Origin: JBFKMV01 sp041629655
GTDB taxonomy: Bacteria; Acidobacteriota; Polarisedimenticolia; Polarisedimenticolales; Polarisedimenticolaceae
Direction of reading: 5' to 3'
Assembly (NCBI GenBank): GCA_041629655.1
Contig: JBFKMV010000006.1
Span: forward strand, 1-56,796
Length of the DNA: 56,796 nt
The number at the start of each line of letters is the position of its first letter. Position 1 is the stretch's first letter. Below are positions 1 to 8,409 of this stretch, in pieces. The position numbers and the translations under genes were made by a program. Under the pieces are notes generated by a model that was given only the letters and a program-made list of their open reading frames with translations, ran no database searches and had not been told where the DNA came from.

Positions 1-111
1 GCGACCGTCCGCGACTCGGCGGCCGTGGCCACGACCACGGCGACCACGTGGAACGACCCGAACCCGAACCAGTTCCCCGGCCTGACCTGCTACGTGGTCA
101 AGCCCCAGTAG
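1..111 (+). CDS. 3' end of an unidentified gene (partial)
   Basis: The window opens inside a reading frame that gives 36 residues and stops with TAG at 109-111. Codon third positions are almost all G or C, as in the neighbouring genes, so this is probably a true C-terminus. The tail is rich in Ala and Thr, then has an N-D-P-N-P-N-Q stretch, one Cys and ends in Y-V-V-K-P-Q. This would suit an exported protein, but no family can be assigned from so little. Confidence 0.5.
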   Translation, partial: ATVRDSAAVATTTATTWNDPNPNQFPGLTCYVVKPQ

Positions 112-186
112 ATTTCCGGGAACTTCCCGGCTCCAGCAGTGTCCGTAGCCTCGAACCGCGCGCCACATCCCTGTTGCGGTGCGGGT

Positions 187-212
187 CGGGTTCCGGGTTT
201 GTCCCGGACCCG
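187..212 (+). terminator. GC-rich hairpin behind the upstream gene
   Basis: CGGGT plus CCGGG pair with CCCGG plus ACCCG around a five-base loop, with one bulged T. A smaller hairpin (CCGGG/CCCGG) lies at 116-130. There is no T-run, so factor-independent termination is doubtful. The position between the stop at 111 and the start at 270 suits a transcription boundary. Confidence 0.3.
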
Positions 213-269
213 GCCGGAGACCATGTTTCCCGATGACCTCGGGCTACGCGCGCCCTGCTGGAGAACGCC

Positions 270-3200
270 ATGTCACGCCACCCCCGCGACCCTGGATTCC
301 GCACCCTGATCGGCCTGCTGCTGGGCCTGCTGTTCGCGATCGCCGCCGCGGCGCCGCCGGCCTTCGCCCGCAGCGTGAAGGAGCCGGAGCCGCTGCCCCG
401 GCTGGACAAGACCGGCGTCGTGGTCCCGTGGGAGGACTTCCGCAAGCTGATCGAGGAGATCCGGAAGGTCGACCCGCCGGTCAAGCCTCCCCCGCCCCCG
501 GTCGACTTCGCGTTGTCGAGCTGCGCCGCGACCGCGACGGTGGACGGCGAGCAGCAGCAGGTGCAGGTGCGGCTCGTGTTCTCGATCCAGGTGCTCGAGG
601 AGGAGCAGTGGGTCGAGGTACCGGTGCTCGCCGCGGGCGTGGCGTTGTCGAGCTTCACCATCGACGGCCGGCCCGCCGACGTCTACACCCGGAACAACTC
701 CCACAACGTGGCGCTGCGCGGTGCGGGCCGCCACGAGCTGGTCGTGGAGTACCTCGTGCCGGTCAGCGACAGCCGCGGCTCGCGGACGACCCGGCTGCGC
801 TTTCCCCAGGCGCCGGTGATCACGCTCGACCTGACCGTGCCGCATCCCGGACTCGACTTCCATCTCGGCGCCGCGGTGGCGCGCTCGATCGAGCGCGGCA
901 GCCGCAGCACCCGCGTGCGCGCGGCGTTCCAGCAGGCGCAGGACGCTTCGGTGACCTGGTTCAAGCAGGTGGCGCTGGACGAGAAGGAGACCAAGATCTT
1001 CGGCGAGCTGCACACGTTGCTGTCGGTCGGCGAGGGGGTGCTGCGCGGCACCACCAACGCCCTGTTCACGGTCCACGGCAAGGGCACCGACGAGTTCCGG
1101 ATCGCCCTGCCGGACGGCGTCACGGTGCTCGACGTCAGCGCGCAGGGGATCCGCGACTGGTCGGCCGATCCAGACGAGGACACGAAGGGCAAGGTGCTGA
1201 CGGTGCGTCTGAATTACCTGGCCCAGGGCCCGTACTCGTTCCAGATCTCGTTCGAGCTGCCGCTCGCGGGCAGCACCGCCGAGGCGCGGGTGCCGGACTT
1301 CACGATCCTCGACGTGCTGCGGGACAAGGGCTTCATCGCGGTCGCCGCTGCGACCAACGTCGAGATCAACCCGGCGGGCGAGCTCGAGAACGCGACGCCC
1401 GTCGATCCGGCCGAACTGCCGGCGGGCCTGACCGGCAGCGCCGCGCAGCCGATCCTGTACGGGTTCAAGTACCTGCGGCATCCGGTGCGCGTGGCGTTGA
1501 GCGTGGTCAAGCACGACGACCTGGAGGTCAAGCGCACGATCGTCGAGTCGGCGCACCTGTTCACCTACCTCAGCCCGGAGGGCAAGCGGCTGACCTCGGC
1601 GCGCTACCGCGTCAAGAACAACCGCAAGCAGTACCTCGAGGTGATGCTGCCCGAGGGCGGCGAGGGTTGGGGCGCCTACCTGGAAGGCCGGCCGGTCAAG
1701 GCCGCGCGCAACGGCGAGGGCAAGATCCTGATCCCGCTCAAGAAGACCGCGCTCGGCCCGGCGGGCGAGCTTCAGGCCTTCGACGTCGAGCTGGTGTACT
1801 ACGAGAGCCGGCCCGCGCGGCTGTGGGGCCGGCACCGTTTCGCGGGTCCGGTGCTCGACGTGGACGCGATGGAGGTGCAGTGGCACGTGTTCCTGCCGCG
1901 CGACCGGCGCTATCACGGCTTCGACGGCAACCTGCACCCGGACGTGGAGCTCAACCGCATCCTCTATCTGGGCACCGCGGCCTACAACCTGGAGAGCAAC
2001 GACGACCTGTCGCTGCTGCGCGCCGAGCAGCGCGCGGGCCACACCGTGATCACCGACGGCAAAAACGAGCTGAAGCTGGGCGACGCGAGGCTCGAGGTCG
2101 GCCGCGACGCGGCGGAGCTGGGCGCCAAGGACCTCGAGCGCCTGCGCGCGATCGGCTACGTCGGGGGCGACGACCCGGTGCCGGCGGAGCAGGCGCCGCT
2201 CCTCGAGGGCGGCGAGCGCGAGCGGCGCAACAAGCTCGAGAGCGAGCTCCAGCAGCTCAAAAAGCGCCAGGTCGGGAAAGAGGAGCGCGCCGACCGCGAC
2301 TTCGAGCCTCAGGCCCAGAGCAACGTGGCCGGATTTGCCGGCGACTACTTCAGTCACGGCGGCGGCAAGGCGCGCGGCGTGCTGCCGGTGCGGTTCGCGA
2401 TCCCGGTGGACGGGCTGCGGATGTCGTTCACCGGCCGGATCCTGACCGCGACCGAGGAGCCGGTGGTGACGATCGACTACCGGCCGTCACACTGGGTGCT
2501 GTCGGGAACGGCGGTGCTCGGGCTGGGGTTCGTGCTGGCGCTGGCGATCCTGCTCGCGGTCGGCTCGACCCGATCGATGCCGTTCAAGCTCGCGGTCGCG
2601 GTGCCCTGCGCGTTCGCGCTGGCGGGACTGTTCGTGATGTCCAACGGCAGTCGGCGCGCGCTGCTGCTCGGCGTGCTGCTGGCGCTGGCCGCCGCGGTCG
2701 TGGCCCGGTTGCTGAAGACCCGGCGAGCCGTCCCGCAGGCGGCGATGACGCTGCTGCTCGGCGTGCTGCTGGTGGGGCTGCTCTCCGCCGCCCCGGCCAA
2801 CGCCAAGGAGGCGGTGGCGGTTGCCCCCGGCGCCGGCCCCCAGCTGCCGGACCTCGCCGGGACCGAGATCACGCTGTCCTGGAACGACTTCAGGAACCTG
2901 GTGGCGCGGATGCACGTCCCGCCGCCGGTGGACCCGGAACCGCCCGCGGCCGCGTTCCTGCGTTCCGCCGAGTACCGCGGACGACTGGAGCGCGGCATCT
3001 TGACGCTCGACGGCACGCTAACGCTGGAGGTGCTGAAGCGGGGCTGGGCCAAGGTGCCGCTGGGCTCCCAGGGCACGGTGATCGACTTCCAGGGCGGCGG
3101 CGCGCTGCTGAACCGGAACGGCGCGGGGCTGGAGGTGCTGGCGCAGGGTCCGGCGACCTACACGCTCAAGACCACCGTCGCGTTCGCCGCGACCGACCAT

Positions 3201-4928
3201 CCGGGCGAGAACCGCCTGGCGCTGAAGCTGCCGGACGCGCCGCGAAACCTGATCGACCTGTCGTACGCCGCGGACTTCCGCGACGTCGCGGTCGAGTCGG
3301 GCCTGGCCTACAGCACCCGTGGCGGCCGGACCTACGTCTCGCTGACCAACGGCGCCTTCGCCATGAAGTACACGCTGCCGTTCCAGCAGGCCGAGGAGCA
3401 GGCCGGCGAGGAGATCGAGCTCGAGCCGCGCGTCCAGCTCAGCACGTACCAGCTGCTGAACCTCGGCGACGGCGTGCTGAGCGGCGTCCTGGTGCACGAC
3501 TACCAGGTGCGCGTGGCCAAGCTGGCCCACTTCGACATCGACCTGCCCGACGGGATCGCGATCTTCGACTGCGTCGCGCCGGGCCTGGAGAACTGGAAGA
3601 TCCTGCAGCGCGACGGCCAGCGCTACCTGCGGGTGAAGCTGCTGGCGCCCACCGACGGCGGCGTGCGCGTGGTGGTCTACTTCGAGGGCGCCTACGACCC
3701 GGACGAGGGCCGCGTCGGCGTGCCGCGCTTTCCGCCGCTGGACGTCGAGCGCGAGAGCGGCTTCGTGGCCGTGGCGGCCGAGGGCGCCGAGGTCGAGCTG
3801 GCGCTGTCGGGCAACCTGCTGCCGGCCGACGTGAGCGAGCTGCCCGTCGACGTGCGGGCTTACGGCGGCAACCTGATCGGTGCGTGCAAGTACTCCGGGC
3901 AGCCGGACGCGGCGTCGGTGACGGTGATCGAGCACGAGGACGCTCCGGTGCTGACGGCGATCGTGGAATCGCTCAACGCCACCGCGGCGCTGCTGGAGAA
4001 CGGGACCGAGGCGACCTGGATCGACCTCGCGGTCAAGAACAACCGCAAGCAGTTCCTGCGCTTCACGGTGCCGGGCGAGGACGTCGAGGTGTGGTCGCTG
4101 CTGCTCGACGGCGAGCCCGCCAAGCCCAAGCGGACCGGTAACGAGATCCTGGTCCCGTTGCCCCGCGGCAACGGCGAGGTCGCCTCGCGGATCTCGCTGG
4201 TGCTGCTGCGCAAGGGCTCCCCGGTGCGCTCGTTCGGGCAGCTCACGCCCTACCTGCCGAGCTTCGACGTGCCGGTGTCCGAAGCGCTGTGGACGGTCTA
4301 CCTGCCCGAGGGCCGCAAGTACGTGACTCGCGGAGACGACTTCCGGCCCGTCGTCGTGACGGACCCGCTGATGCCGCGCCGCGGCGTGGCGCTGGGCCAG
4401 CTGGGCCGCGTCGCCCGAAAGGTCGCCGCCCCGGAAGCGAGCGTCTACGCCGACGCGGTGTCCGAGGAGACCGCCGAGAGCCAGGTCCGCCAGGAAGCCG
4501 ACATCCGCCAGCAAATGATGCAGAAGGGCAGCGCGCGCAAGGGTGCGCTACCGGTGCGGATCGCGATCCCCGGCGGCGTCGGTCGGCTGCCCCAGGTCAC
4601 GGTCAGCCGGATGCTGATCGTCGGCGACGAGCCCAACACCTTCCCGATCCGCGTCTACCCGGGCTGGATCACCCCGGCGCTGATGTGGCTCCAGCTCCTG
4701 GCGCTGCTCGGCTCGGCGTTGCTGAGCGGGCTCTTGATGGCCGGCCTGCTGCCCCGGCGCCGGCTGCCGTGGGTCGTGCTGCTCGGATTCGTGGGGCTGC
4801 TGCCGTTCGGCGGGCTCGGCCCGGCCGGCGCGCTGCTGCTGCTGTCGGCGGGAGCGCTGGCGACGCGAATCGCGGTGGCGGTGTACCGGTACCTGGCGGG
4901 GCAGCAACCGCGGGCCGTCGAGATGTAG
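270..4928 (+). CDS. Large exported membrane protein made of two homologous halves
   Basis: 1552 residues. ATG at 270 follows GGAG at 262-265 and begins a clear signal peptide (hydrophobic residues about 12-33, A-F-A-R end). Two related extracytoplasmic halves follow. Each begins with a W-x-D/N-F-R/K-x-L segment followed by a Pro-rich stretch (about residues 50-80 and 870-890), contains V-K-N-N-R-K-Q (about 450 and 1255), and ends with G-x-L-P-V-R-x-A-I-P. The first half is followed by several membrane segments (about 740-855), the second by three or four (about 1468-1545). A charged coiled-coil-like stretch lies near residues 640-690. I recognise no named family. The layout suggests a beta-rich periplasmic protein with anchored ends. 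Its stop lies 12 bases from the stop of the convergent metalloprotease gene. Confidence 0.85.
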   Translation: MSRHPRDPGFRTLIGLLLGLLFAIAAAAPPAFARSVKEPEPLPRLDKTGVVVPWEDFRKLIEEIRKVDPPVKPPPPPVDFALSSCAATATVDGEQQQVQVRLVFSIQVLEEEQWVEVPVLAAGVALSSFTIDGRPADVYTRNNSHNVALRGAGRHELVVEYLVPVSDSRGSRTTRLRFPQAPVITLDLTVPHPGLDFHLGAAVARSIERGSRSTRVRAAFQQAQDASVTWFKQVALDEKETKIFGELHTLLSVGEGVLRGTTNALFTVHGKGTDEFRIALPDGVTVLDVSAQGIRDWSADPDEDTKGKVLTVRLNYLAQGPYSFQISFELPLAGSTAEARVPDFTILDVLRDKGFIAVAAATNVEINPAGELENATPVDPAELPAGLTGSAAQPILYGFKYLRHPVRVALSVVKHDDLEVKRTIVESAHLFTYLSPEGKRLTSARYRVKNNRKQYLEVMLPEGGEGWGAYLEGRPVKAARNGEGKILIPLKKTALGPAGELQAFDVELVYYESRPARLWGRHRFAGPVLDVDAMEVQWHVFLPRDRRYHGFDGNLHPDVELNRILYLGTAAYNLESNDDLSLLRAEQRAGHTVITDGKNELKLGDARLEVGRDAAELGAKDLERLRAIGYVGGDDPVPAEQAPLLEGGERERRNKLESELQQLKKRQVGKEERADRDFEPQAQSNVAGFAGDYFSHGGGKARGVLPVRFAIPVDGLRMSFTGRILTATEEPVVTIDYRPSHWVLSGTAVLGLGFVLALAILLAVGSTRSMPFKLAVAVPCAFALAGLFVMSNGSRRALLLGVLLALAAAVVARLLKTRRAVPQAAMTLLLGVLLVGLLSAAPANAKEAVAVAPGAGPQLPDLAGTEITLSWNDFRNLVARMHVPPPVDPEPPAAAFLRSAEYRGRLERGILTLDGTLTLEVLKRGWAKVPLGSQGTVIDFQGGGALLNRNGAGLEVLAQGPATYTLKTTVAFAATDHPGENRLALKLPDAPRNLIDLSYAADFRDVAVESGLAYSTRGGRTYVSLTNGAFAMKYTLPFQQAEEQAGEEIELEPRVQLSTYQLLNLGDGVLSGVLVHDYQVRVAKLAHFDIDLPDGIAIFDCVAPGLENWKILQRDGQRYLRVKLLAPTDGGVRVVVYFEGAYDPDEGRVGVPRFPPLDVERESGFVAVAAEGAEVELALSGNLLPADVSELPVDVRAYGGNLIGACKYSGQPDAASVTVIEHEDAPVLTAIVESLNATAALLENGTEATWIDLAVKNNRKQFLRFTVPGEDVEVWSLLLDGEPAKPKRTGNEILVPLPRGNGEVASRISLVLLRKGSPVRSFGQLTPYLPSFDVPVSEALWTVYLPEGRKYVTRGDDFRPVVVTDPLMPRRGVALGQLGRVARKVAAPEASVYADAVSEETAESQVRQEADIRQQMMQKGSARKGALPVRIAIPGGVGRLPQVTVSRMLIVGDEPNTFPIRVYPGWITPALMWLQLLALLGSALLSGLLMAGLLPRRRLPWVVLLGFVGLLPFGGLGPAGALLLLSAGALATRIAVAVYRYLAGQQPRAVEM

Positions 4929-4940
4929 CGCGATGTACGG

Positions 4941-6788
4941 CTAGTAGTCGCAGACCTGCAGGCCGTACGAGTCGGCCTCCGTGGGGCAGGCGCAGCCGCC
5001 GTCCTCGTAGGCGCTCAGCGTCGGATGCTCGTGGTGCTCCTGCATACAGTTCAGGGTGATCGCCGCGTTCAGGTCGACCTCGGAGGGGAAGAACTCGTCC
5101 CGGTAATGGGCCAGGAAGTCCTGGACGTTGCGCCCGTCCTCGCCGTGCTCGTGGAACTCCAGGTTCCCGTGCGCCGGGCCGAACCGGCTCAGCGTCTTCA
5201 GTAGCCCGATCATCGACGTCGACATGTTCTCGTCGTCGCCGGTGCGGTCGTCGTAGAGATCCCAGAAGAACTGGGTCTCGCGGCCCTCGCCGCGCAGGCC
5301 GCGGCACGACGGCGGATCGCTCGGCCCGACGTAGCCGTAGAGGTCTTCGGCGTTCCGGTCCTCCACCGCGAAGTTGCCATAGGCGGGAGCCGGGTGGTCC
5401 TGGTCGTACCACGCCGCAACCGCGAAGAAGTTGGCCCAGCCCTCCGCGGTGGCGACCTTGTGCTCGGCTCCGGCCCACACGATCTCGGGCGTGCCGTCCT
5501 CTCCGTCACCGTCATGGTCCCAGGAGCCCGATTGTTTCCACGCCGTGCCGGGGCAGCCGTCCTGGAAGCTGCCGCCGAAGTCCATCCAGCGGTGCATGTA
5601 GGCGTGTCCCATCTCGTGAATCGGTCGGAACGGGTTCATCGAGCCCTTCGGGCCGTCCTTGAGACAGGCCCCCGTTCCGTTCCTGAGCGCGGTGTTGTTC
5701 GCGGGCGCTGGCTCCTTACAGTACCGCGGGTCGTCGGGACCCTCCCACACGGGCGTCGCCCCGGCCAGGTAGAAGTACAGCGGCGCCTCGCACTCGGCGT
5801 CGTGGTCCTTTCCGTTGGCGTCGAGCACGTCTCCGGCCTCGTCGCAGATCTCGGCGCCGGCGGCGACCGTGTTCCCCTTCGGCCGGTACGGCAGGTCGGG
5901 TTGGGTCAACGCTCGGAACGTGTGGACGGCCTCCATGTTGTAGCCGTAGTTCGAGCCGCTGTCGCCCGCGGCGCCGAACGGCTCGTTGTTGCCCGGGCCG
6001 CAATCGTGGTAGAACGGCGCGAAGATCGTCTCGGATTGCAGGGGACAGGAGAGATTCCAGTTGAGCCAGATCTCGCCCCCGTCCCAGGCGTTCTGGTAGA
6101 TCGGGCTGCGGGTGTACTTGGTCCGGAGCCCGACCTGGTCGGGGCCGCATCCGTCGGCGCCCGGGTCGTCGCAGATGCTGCAATCGCCCAGGATGCAGTC
6201 GGTGTCACTCCAGTCGCTCTTCCAGACGTCGGCCTTGCGTGAATTGAGCCGTACGCAGACCTCCTCGACCGATCCGGGATAGTTCACGTCGGTCCCCGGA
6301 ACGTGGATGTCCCTCACCGGACCGCTGCAGTACCAGGTGACGAGGTACAGGTCGAGCATCGTCTCCTGGAGGAACCGCTCGACCTCGATCGAGTAGTGAC
6401 CTCCGTCCGCGGTGGTGGTGCAGCCCAGCAGCCGGTCGTCGTCGTCGCCCGTCGGGAAGCCCATCTCGAAGTCGGCGCCCAGACCCCCCTCGTGGTCGTA
6501 GGCGCAGACGAACAGCTCGGCGAGGCCGAGGTCGTACTGGTCGGTCAGCGGGATGCGTCCCCGGTCGACCGGGCCCGGACCGATCTGCGTGTCATTGCTC
6601 AGCCGGTAGTCCGGCTGGAAGGTCACGATCCCCTGGATCGTGCCGAAGACCGGCTTTGGCATCGGGGTGACCTCGTGGACCCACGGGCTGCCGGGGCCGC
6701 GTTTCGGCGCCAGCTGGTCCGGCGGGTCGCCGGCAAGGGCGACGCCGCCCAGTAACGCAGCGATCAGGATCCGCCTCGGGTTGTTCAT
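4941..6788 (-). CDS. Secreted zinc metalloprotease-like protein (HExxH)
   Basis: 615 residues with a short signal peptide (ending near residue 19, A-L-A-G). The decisive feature is H391-E-M-G-H395, followed by H-R-W-M, and E449 in an E-G-W-A-N context. This is compatible with a gluzincin-type site in which the later Glu is the third zinc ligand. The region before it (about 180-380) is Cys-rich and acidic, with D-x-D-G-type stretches that may bind calcium. The C-terminus has further Cys residues, so several disulfides are likely in an exported enzyme. The substrate cannot be read from the sequence. The ATG is preceded by GGAGGGAACAGCC on the coding strand. It is transcribed toward the duplicated membrane protein gene. 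Confidence 0.75.
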   Translation of the reverse strand: MNNPRRILIAALLGGVALAGDPPDQLAPKRGPGSPWVHEVTPMPKPVFGTIQGIVTFQPDYRLSNDTQIGPGPVDRGRIPLTDQYDLGLAELFVCAYDHEGGLGADFEMGFPTGDDDDRLLGCTTTADGGHYSIEVERFLQETMLDLYLVTWYCSGPVRDIHVPGTDVNYPGSVEEVCVRLNSRKADVWKSDWSDTDCILGDCSICDDPGADGCGPDQVGLRTKYTRSPIYQNAWDGGEIWLNWNLSCPLQSETIFAPFYHDCGPGNNEPFGAAGDSGSNYGYNMEAVHTFRALTQPDLPYRPKGNTVAAGAEICDEAGDVLDANGKDHDAECEAPLYFYLAGATPVWEGPDDPRYCKEPAPANNTALRNGTGACLKDGPKGSMNPFRPIHEMGHAYMHRWMDFGGSFQDGCPGTAWKQSGSWDHDGDGEDGTPEIVWAGAEHKVATAEGWANFFAVAAWYDQDHPAPAYGNFAVEDRNAEDLYGYVGPSDPPSCRGLRGEGRETQFFWDLYDDRTGDDENMSTSMIGLLKTLSRFGPAHGNLEFHEHGEDGRNVQDFLAHYRDEFFPSEVDLNAAITLNCMQEHHEHPTLSAYEDGGCACPTEADSYGLQVCDY

Positions 6789-6843
6789 GGCTGTTCCCTC
6801 CGGAAGCCGTCCTGTTAGGAAGGTCCGGCCCGGAAGGGAGACG

Positions 6844-7668
6844 TTACGGACGACCCTCGGCCCAGGCGATGGTGTACCAGAGGGCCGCGTCGGGCAGCCG
6901 GCGCCAGCGGCGGAACGCCGCCAGGGCCTCGTCGAAGCGAACCTCGTCGGTCAACCCGTGCTCGAGGATCCGGCTGCGCGCCCCCTCGATGATGCCGATG
7001 AAGTTGTCCATCAGCGGATCGAAGTCGGCGCTGCCCTGGCAGGCCCCGAAAAACAGGCAACGGTTGGCCACGGGCCGTGCGCCGGCCTCGTGGAGCAGCG
7101 ACACCAGGCGGCGCCCGATGTAAGGGTCTCGTCCCTGGCGCTCGTAGGTCAGGTAGTAGGCCCGCCACAGCTCCTCGACGGCGGGCTCGGCGGGCGACAG
7201 CCGCAGCACCTCGTGGTCGTCGTCCTCCAGGATCACGCGGCCGCCGGGCCGCACCGCGCGCACCATCGAGTGCACCACCGCCAGCGGGACCCGCACGTGC
7301 TCGAGCAGGAACCGCGCGTGGACCACGTCGAAGCTGCCCCACTCGTCCGGCTCCAGCGGCAGGCTGACGGCATCGCCCTCGCGCAGCTCGAGCAGCGTCG
7401 CCTCGCCCTCCGCCTCGGCCTGCCGCCGTGCCTCGGCGAGCTGCTCCGCATCGCGCTCGATCCCCAGCACCCTGCCGCGCGGCCCGACGCGGCGCCTCAT
7501 CAGTCGGGTCAGCTGCCCGAGGCCGGCGCCCACGTCGAGCACCCGGTCGCCCTCCCGCAGCGCCAGCGCCTCGAGCGACGACCGGTTGATCAGCGCGTTG
7601 AGCCGCGAGAGCCGGCGTTGCTCGTCGGGCCGCGTCCCGTGGAGGTAGTCCGAGTCGGAGGCTTCCAC
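6844..7668 (-). CDS. Class I SAM-dependent methyltransferase
   Basis: 274 residues. The Rossmann motif I is V43-L-D-V-G-A-G-L-G51, with the ribose-binding acidic residue E71 at the end of the next strand (V-L-G-I-E). Motif II/III-like segments follow (F-D-V-V-H-A-R and V-R-P-G-G-R-V-I-L-E-D-D). This is the Methyltransf_11/25 type that uses S-adenosylmethionine on a small molecule or lipid. The C-terminal third (from about residue 170) is helical and probably forms the substrate cap. It lies upstream of, and in the same orientation as, the metalloprotease gene, 55 bases apart, so co-transcription is possible. The acceptor is unknown. Confidence 0.85.
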   Translation of the reverse strand: MEASDSDYLHGTRPDEQRRLSRLNALINRSSLEALALREGDRVLDVGAGLGQLTRLMRRRVGPRGRVLGIERDAEQLAEARRQAEAEGEATLLELREGDAVSLPLEPDEWGSFDVVHARFLLEHVRVPLAVVHSMVRAVRPGGRVILEDDDHEVLRLSPAEPAVEELWRAYYLTYERQGRDPYIGRRLVSLLHEAGARPVANRCLFFGACQGSADFDPLMDNFIGIIEGARSRILEHGLTDEVRFDEALAAFRRWRRLPDAALWYTIAWAEGRP

Positions 7669-7712
7669 CCGATCATTGTCCTCCGGAGTCGGTTTGGCGG
7701 CAAGGATGCGCC

Positions 7713-7742
7713 TTGACCGTCTTCGAAGCGCTGGGCTAGTCT
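7713..7742 (+). promoter_or_regulatory. Sigma-70-like promoter before the TIR gene
   Basis: TTGACC at 7713-7718, an 18-base spacer and TAGTCT at 7737-7742. The same arrangement with a closely related spacer precedes the kinase gene at 8343-8372, which argues that it is functional. The predicted transcription start falls at about 7749, the GTG of the TIR gene. Confidence 0.45.
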
Positions 7743-7748
7743 CGGCCG

Positions 7749-8240
7749 GTGAAGATCTTCTGGAGCTACGCGCAGCTCGACGACCAGAAACCCGCGCGCA
7801 AGGTCTCCAAGCTCCGCAGGGCGTTCGAGACCGCGCTCTCCCAGGCCCAGGGCAAGAAGTGCACGGTCTACTGCGACCAGGTCGACCTGAAGTGGGGCGT
7901 GGAGTGGAGAAAGGAGATCGAGCGCCTGGTCAAGAGCTCCGATGCTCTGGTCGCGGTGGTGACGCCGTCGTTCTTCAACAGCCGGATGTGCATGTTCGAG
8001 CTCGAGACGGCCGTGGACGCCAGGAAGAAGGTCCTGCCGATCTACTACCGGCGATGCAAGGAGCTGAAGAGCACCTTCAAGGAAGACGGCGTGGACGCCG
8101 AGATCAACAAGCGGCTGAACAAGGCCTCGTCGGTGCTGAAAGAAAGGCAGATGAAGGACTTTCGCGATCTGAAGAACGAGAAGCTCGATTCCAAGGAGGT
8201 GCAGGATTTTCTGGATGAGCTGGCGGACCAGGTCGGCTGA
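7749..8240 (+). CDS. Stand-alone TIR-domain protein
   Basis: 163 residues from a GTG start with no convincing ribosome binding site. Residues 1-105 read as a TIR fold: an opening I-F-W-S-Y strand (3-7), a D-x-x-x-K-W-G-x-x-W-x-x-E-I segment (43-57), a central A-L-V-A-V-V-T-P-S-F-F strand (66-76), then S-R-M-C-M-F-E84-L and V-L-P-I-Y-Y. E84 sits where the catalytic glutamate of NAD-cleaving TIR domains lies (W-C-x-x-E-L in plant and bacterial members). The remaining 55 residues are charged and helical. Bacterial TIR proteins of this size include Thoeris-type sensors and NADase effectors, but no ThsA-like partner is present. The next gene encodes a Ser/Thr kinase. NAD hydrolysis or nucleotide-signal synthesis is inferred. 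Confidence 0.75.
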   Translation: MKIFWSYAQLDDQKPARKVSKLRRAFETALSQAQGKKCTVYCDQVDLKWGVEWRKEIERLVKSSDALVAVVTPSFFNSRMCMFELETAVDARKKVLPIYYRRCKELKSTFKEDGVDAEINKRLNKASSVLKERQMKDFRDLKNEKLDSKEVQDFLDELADQVG

Positions 8241-8241
8241 G

Positions 8242-8316
8242 CCGTCTACTTCCCCGAGAAGCAACGGCAGAGACGAAACCCTCGAGCGCCTGAAGACGCT
8301 GGGCTACGTGCAGTAA
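8242..8316 (+). pseudogene. Possible remnant of a protein C-terminus
   Basis: Between the TIR gene and the kinase gene, frame 1 reads D-E-T-L-E-R-L-K-T-L-G-Y-V-Q and stops with TAA at 8314-8316. An L-E-R-L-K-x-L-G-Y-V tail is common at the end of sulfatase- and TPR-type proteins, and a similar stretch occurs inside the 1552-aa protein of this window. No start or body is present, so it is a relic or chance. Confidence 0.2.
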
Positions 8317-8342
8317 GCGGCCCGCCGTGTCCCGGCGGTGGG

Positions 8343-8372
8343 TTGACCCCGATCGAAGCGATGGGCTACGCT
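8343..8372 (+). promoter_or_regulatory. Sigma-70-like promoter before the zinc-ribbon kinase gene
   Basis: TTGACC at 8343-8348, 18 bases, TACGCT at 8367-8372. The spacer shares TCGAAGCG and TGGGC with the promoter at 7713-7742 at equivalent positions. The ATG lies 38 bases downstream of the -10 element and has no obvious Shine-Dalgarno sequence. Confidence 0.45.
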
Positions 8373-8409
8373 CGGCTCGATTTCCGAACTTCCCTGACTC
8401 GAGACTTCG

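Noticed and set aside
179..4141. 1320-codon frame overlapping the duplicated membrane protein
   Set aside because: Alternative frame of a real gene, Arg/Ala/Gly-rich with no signal peptide or motif.
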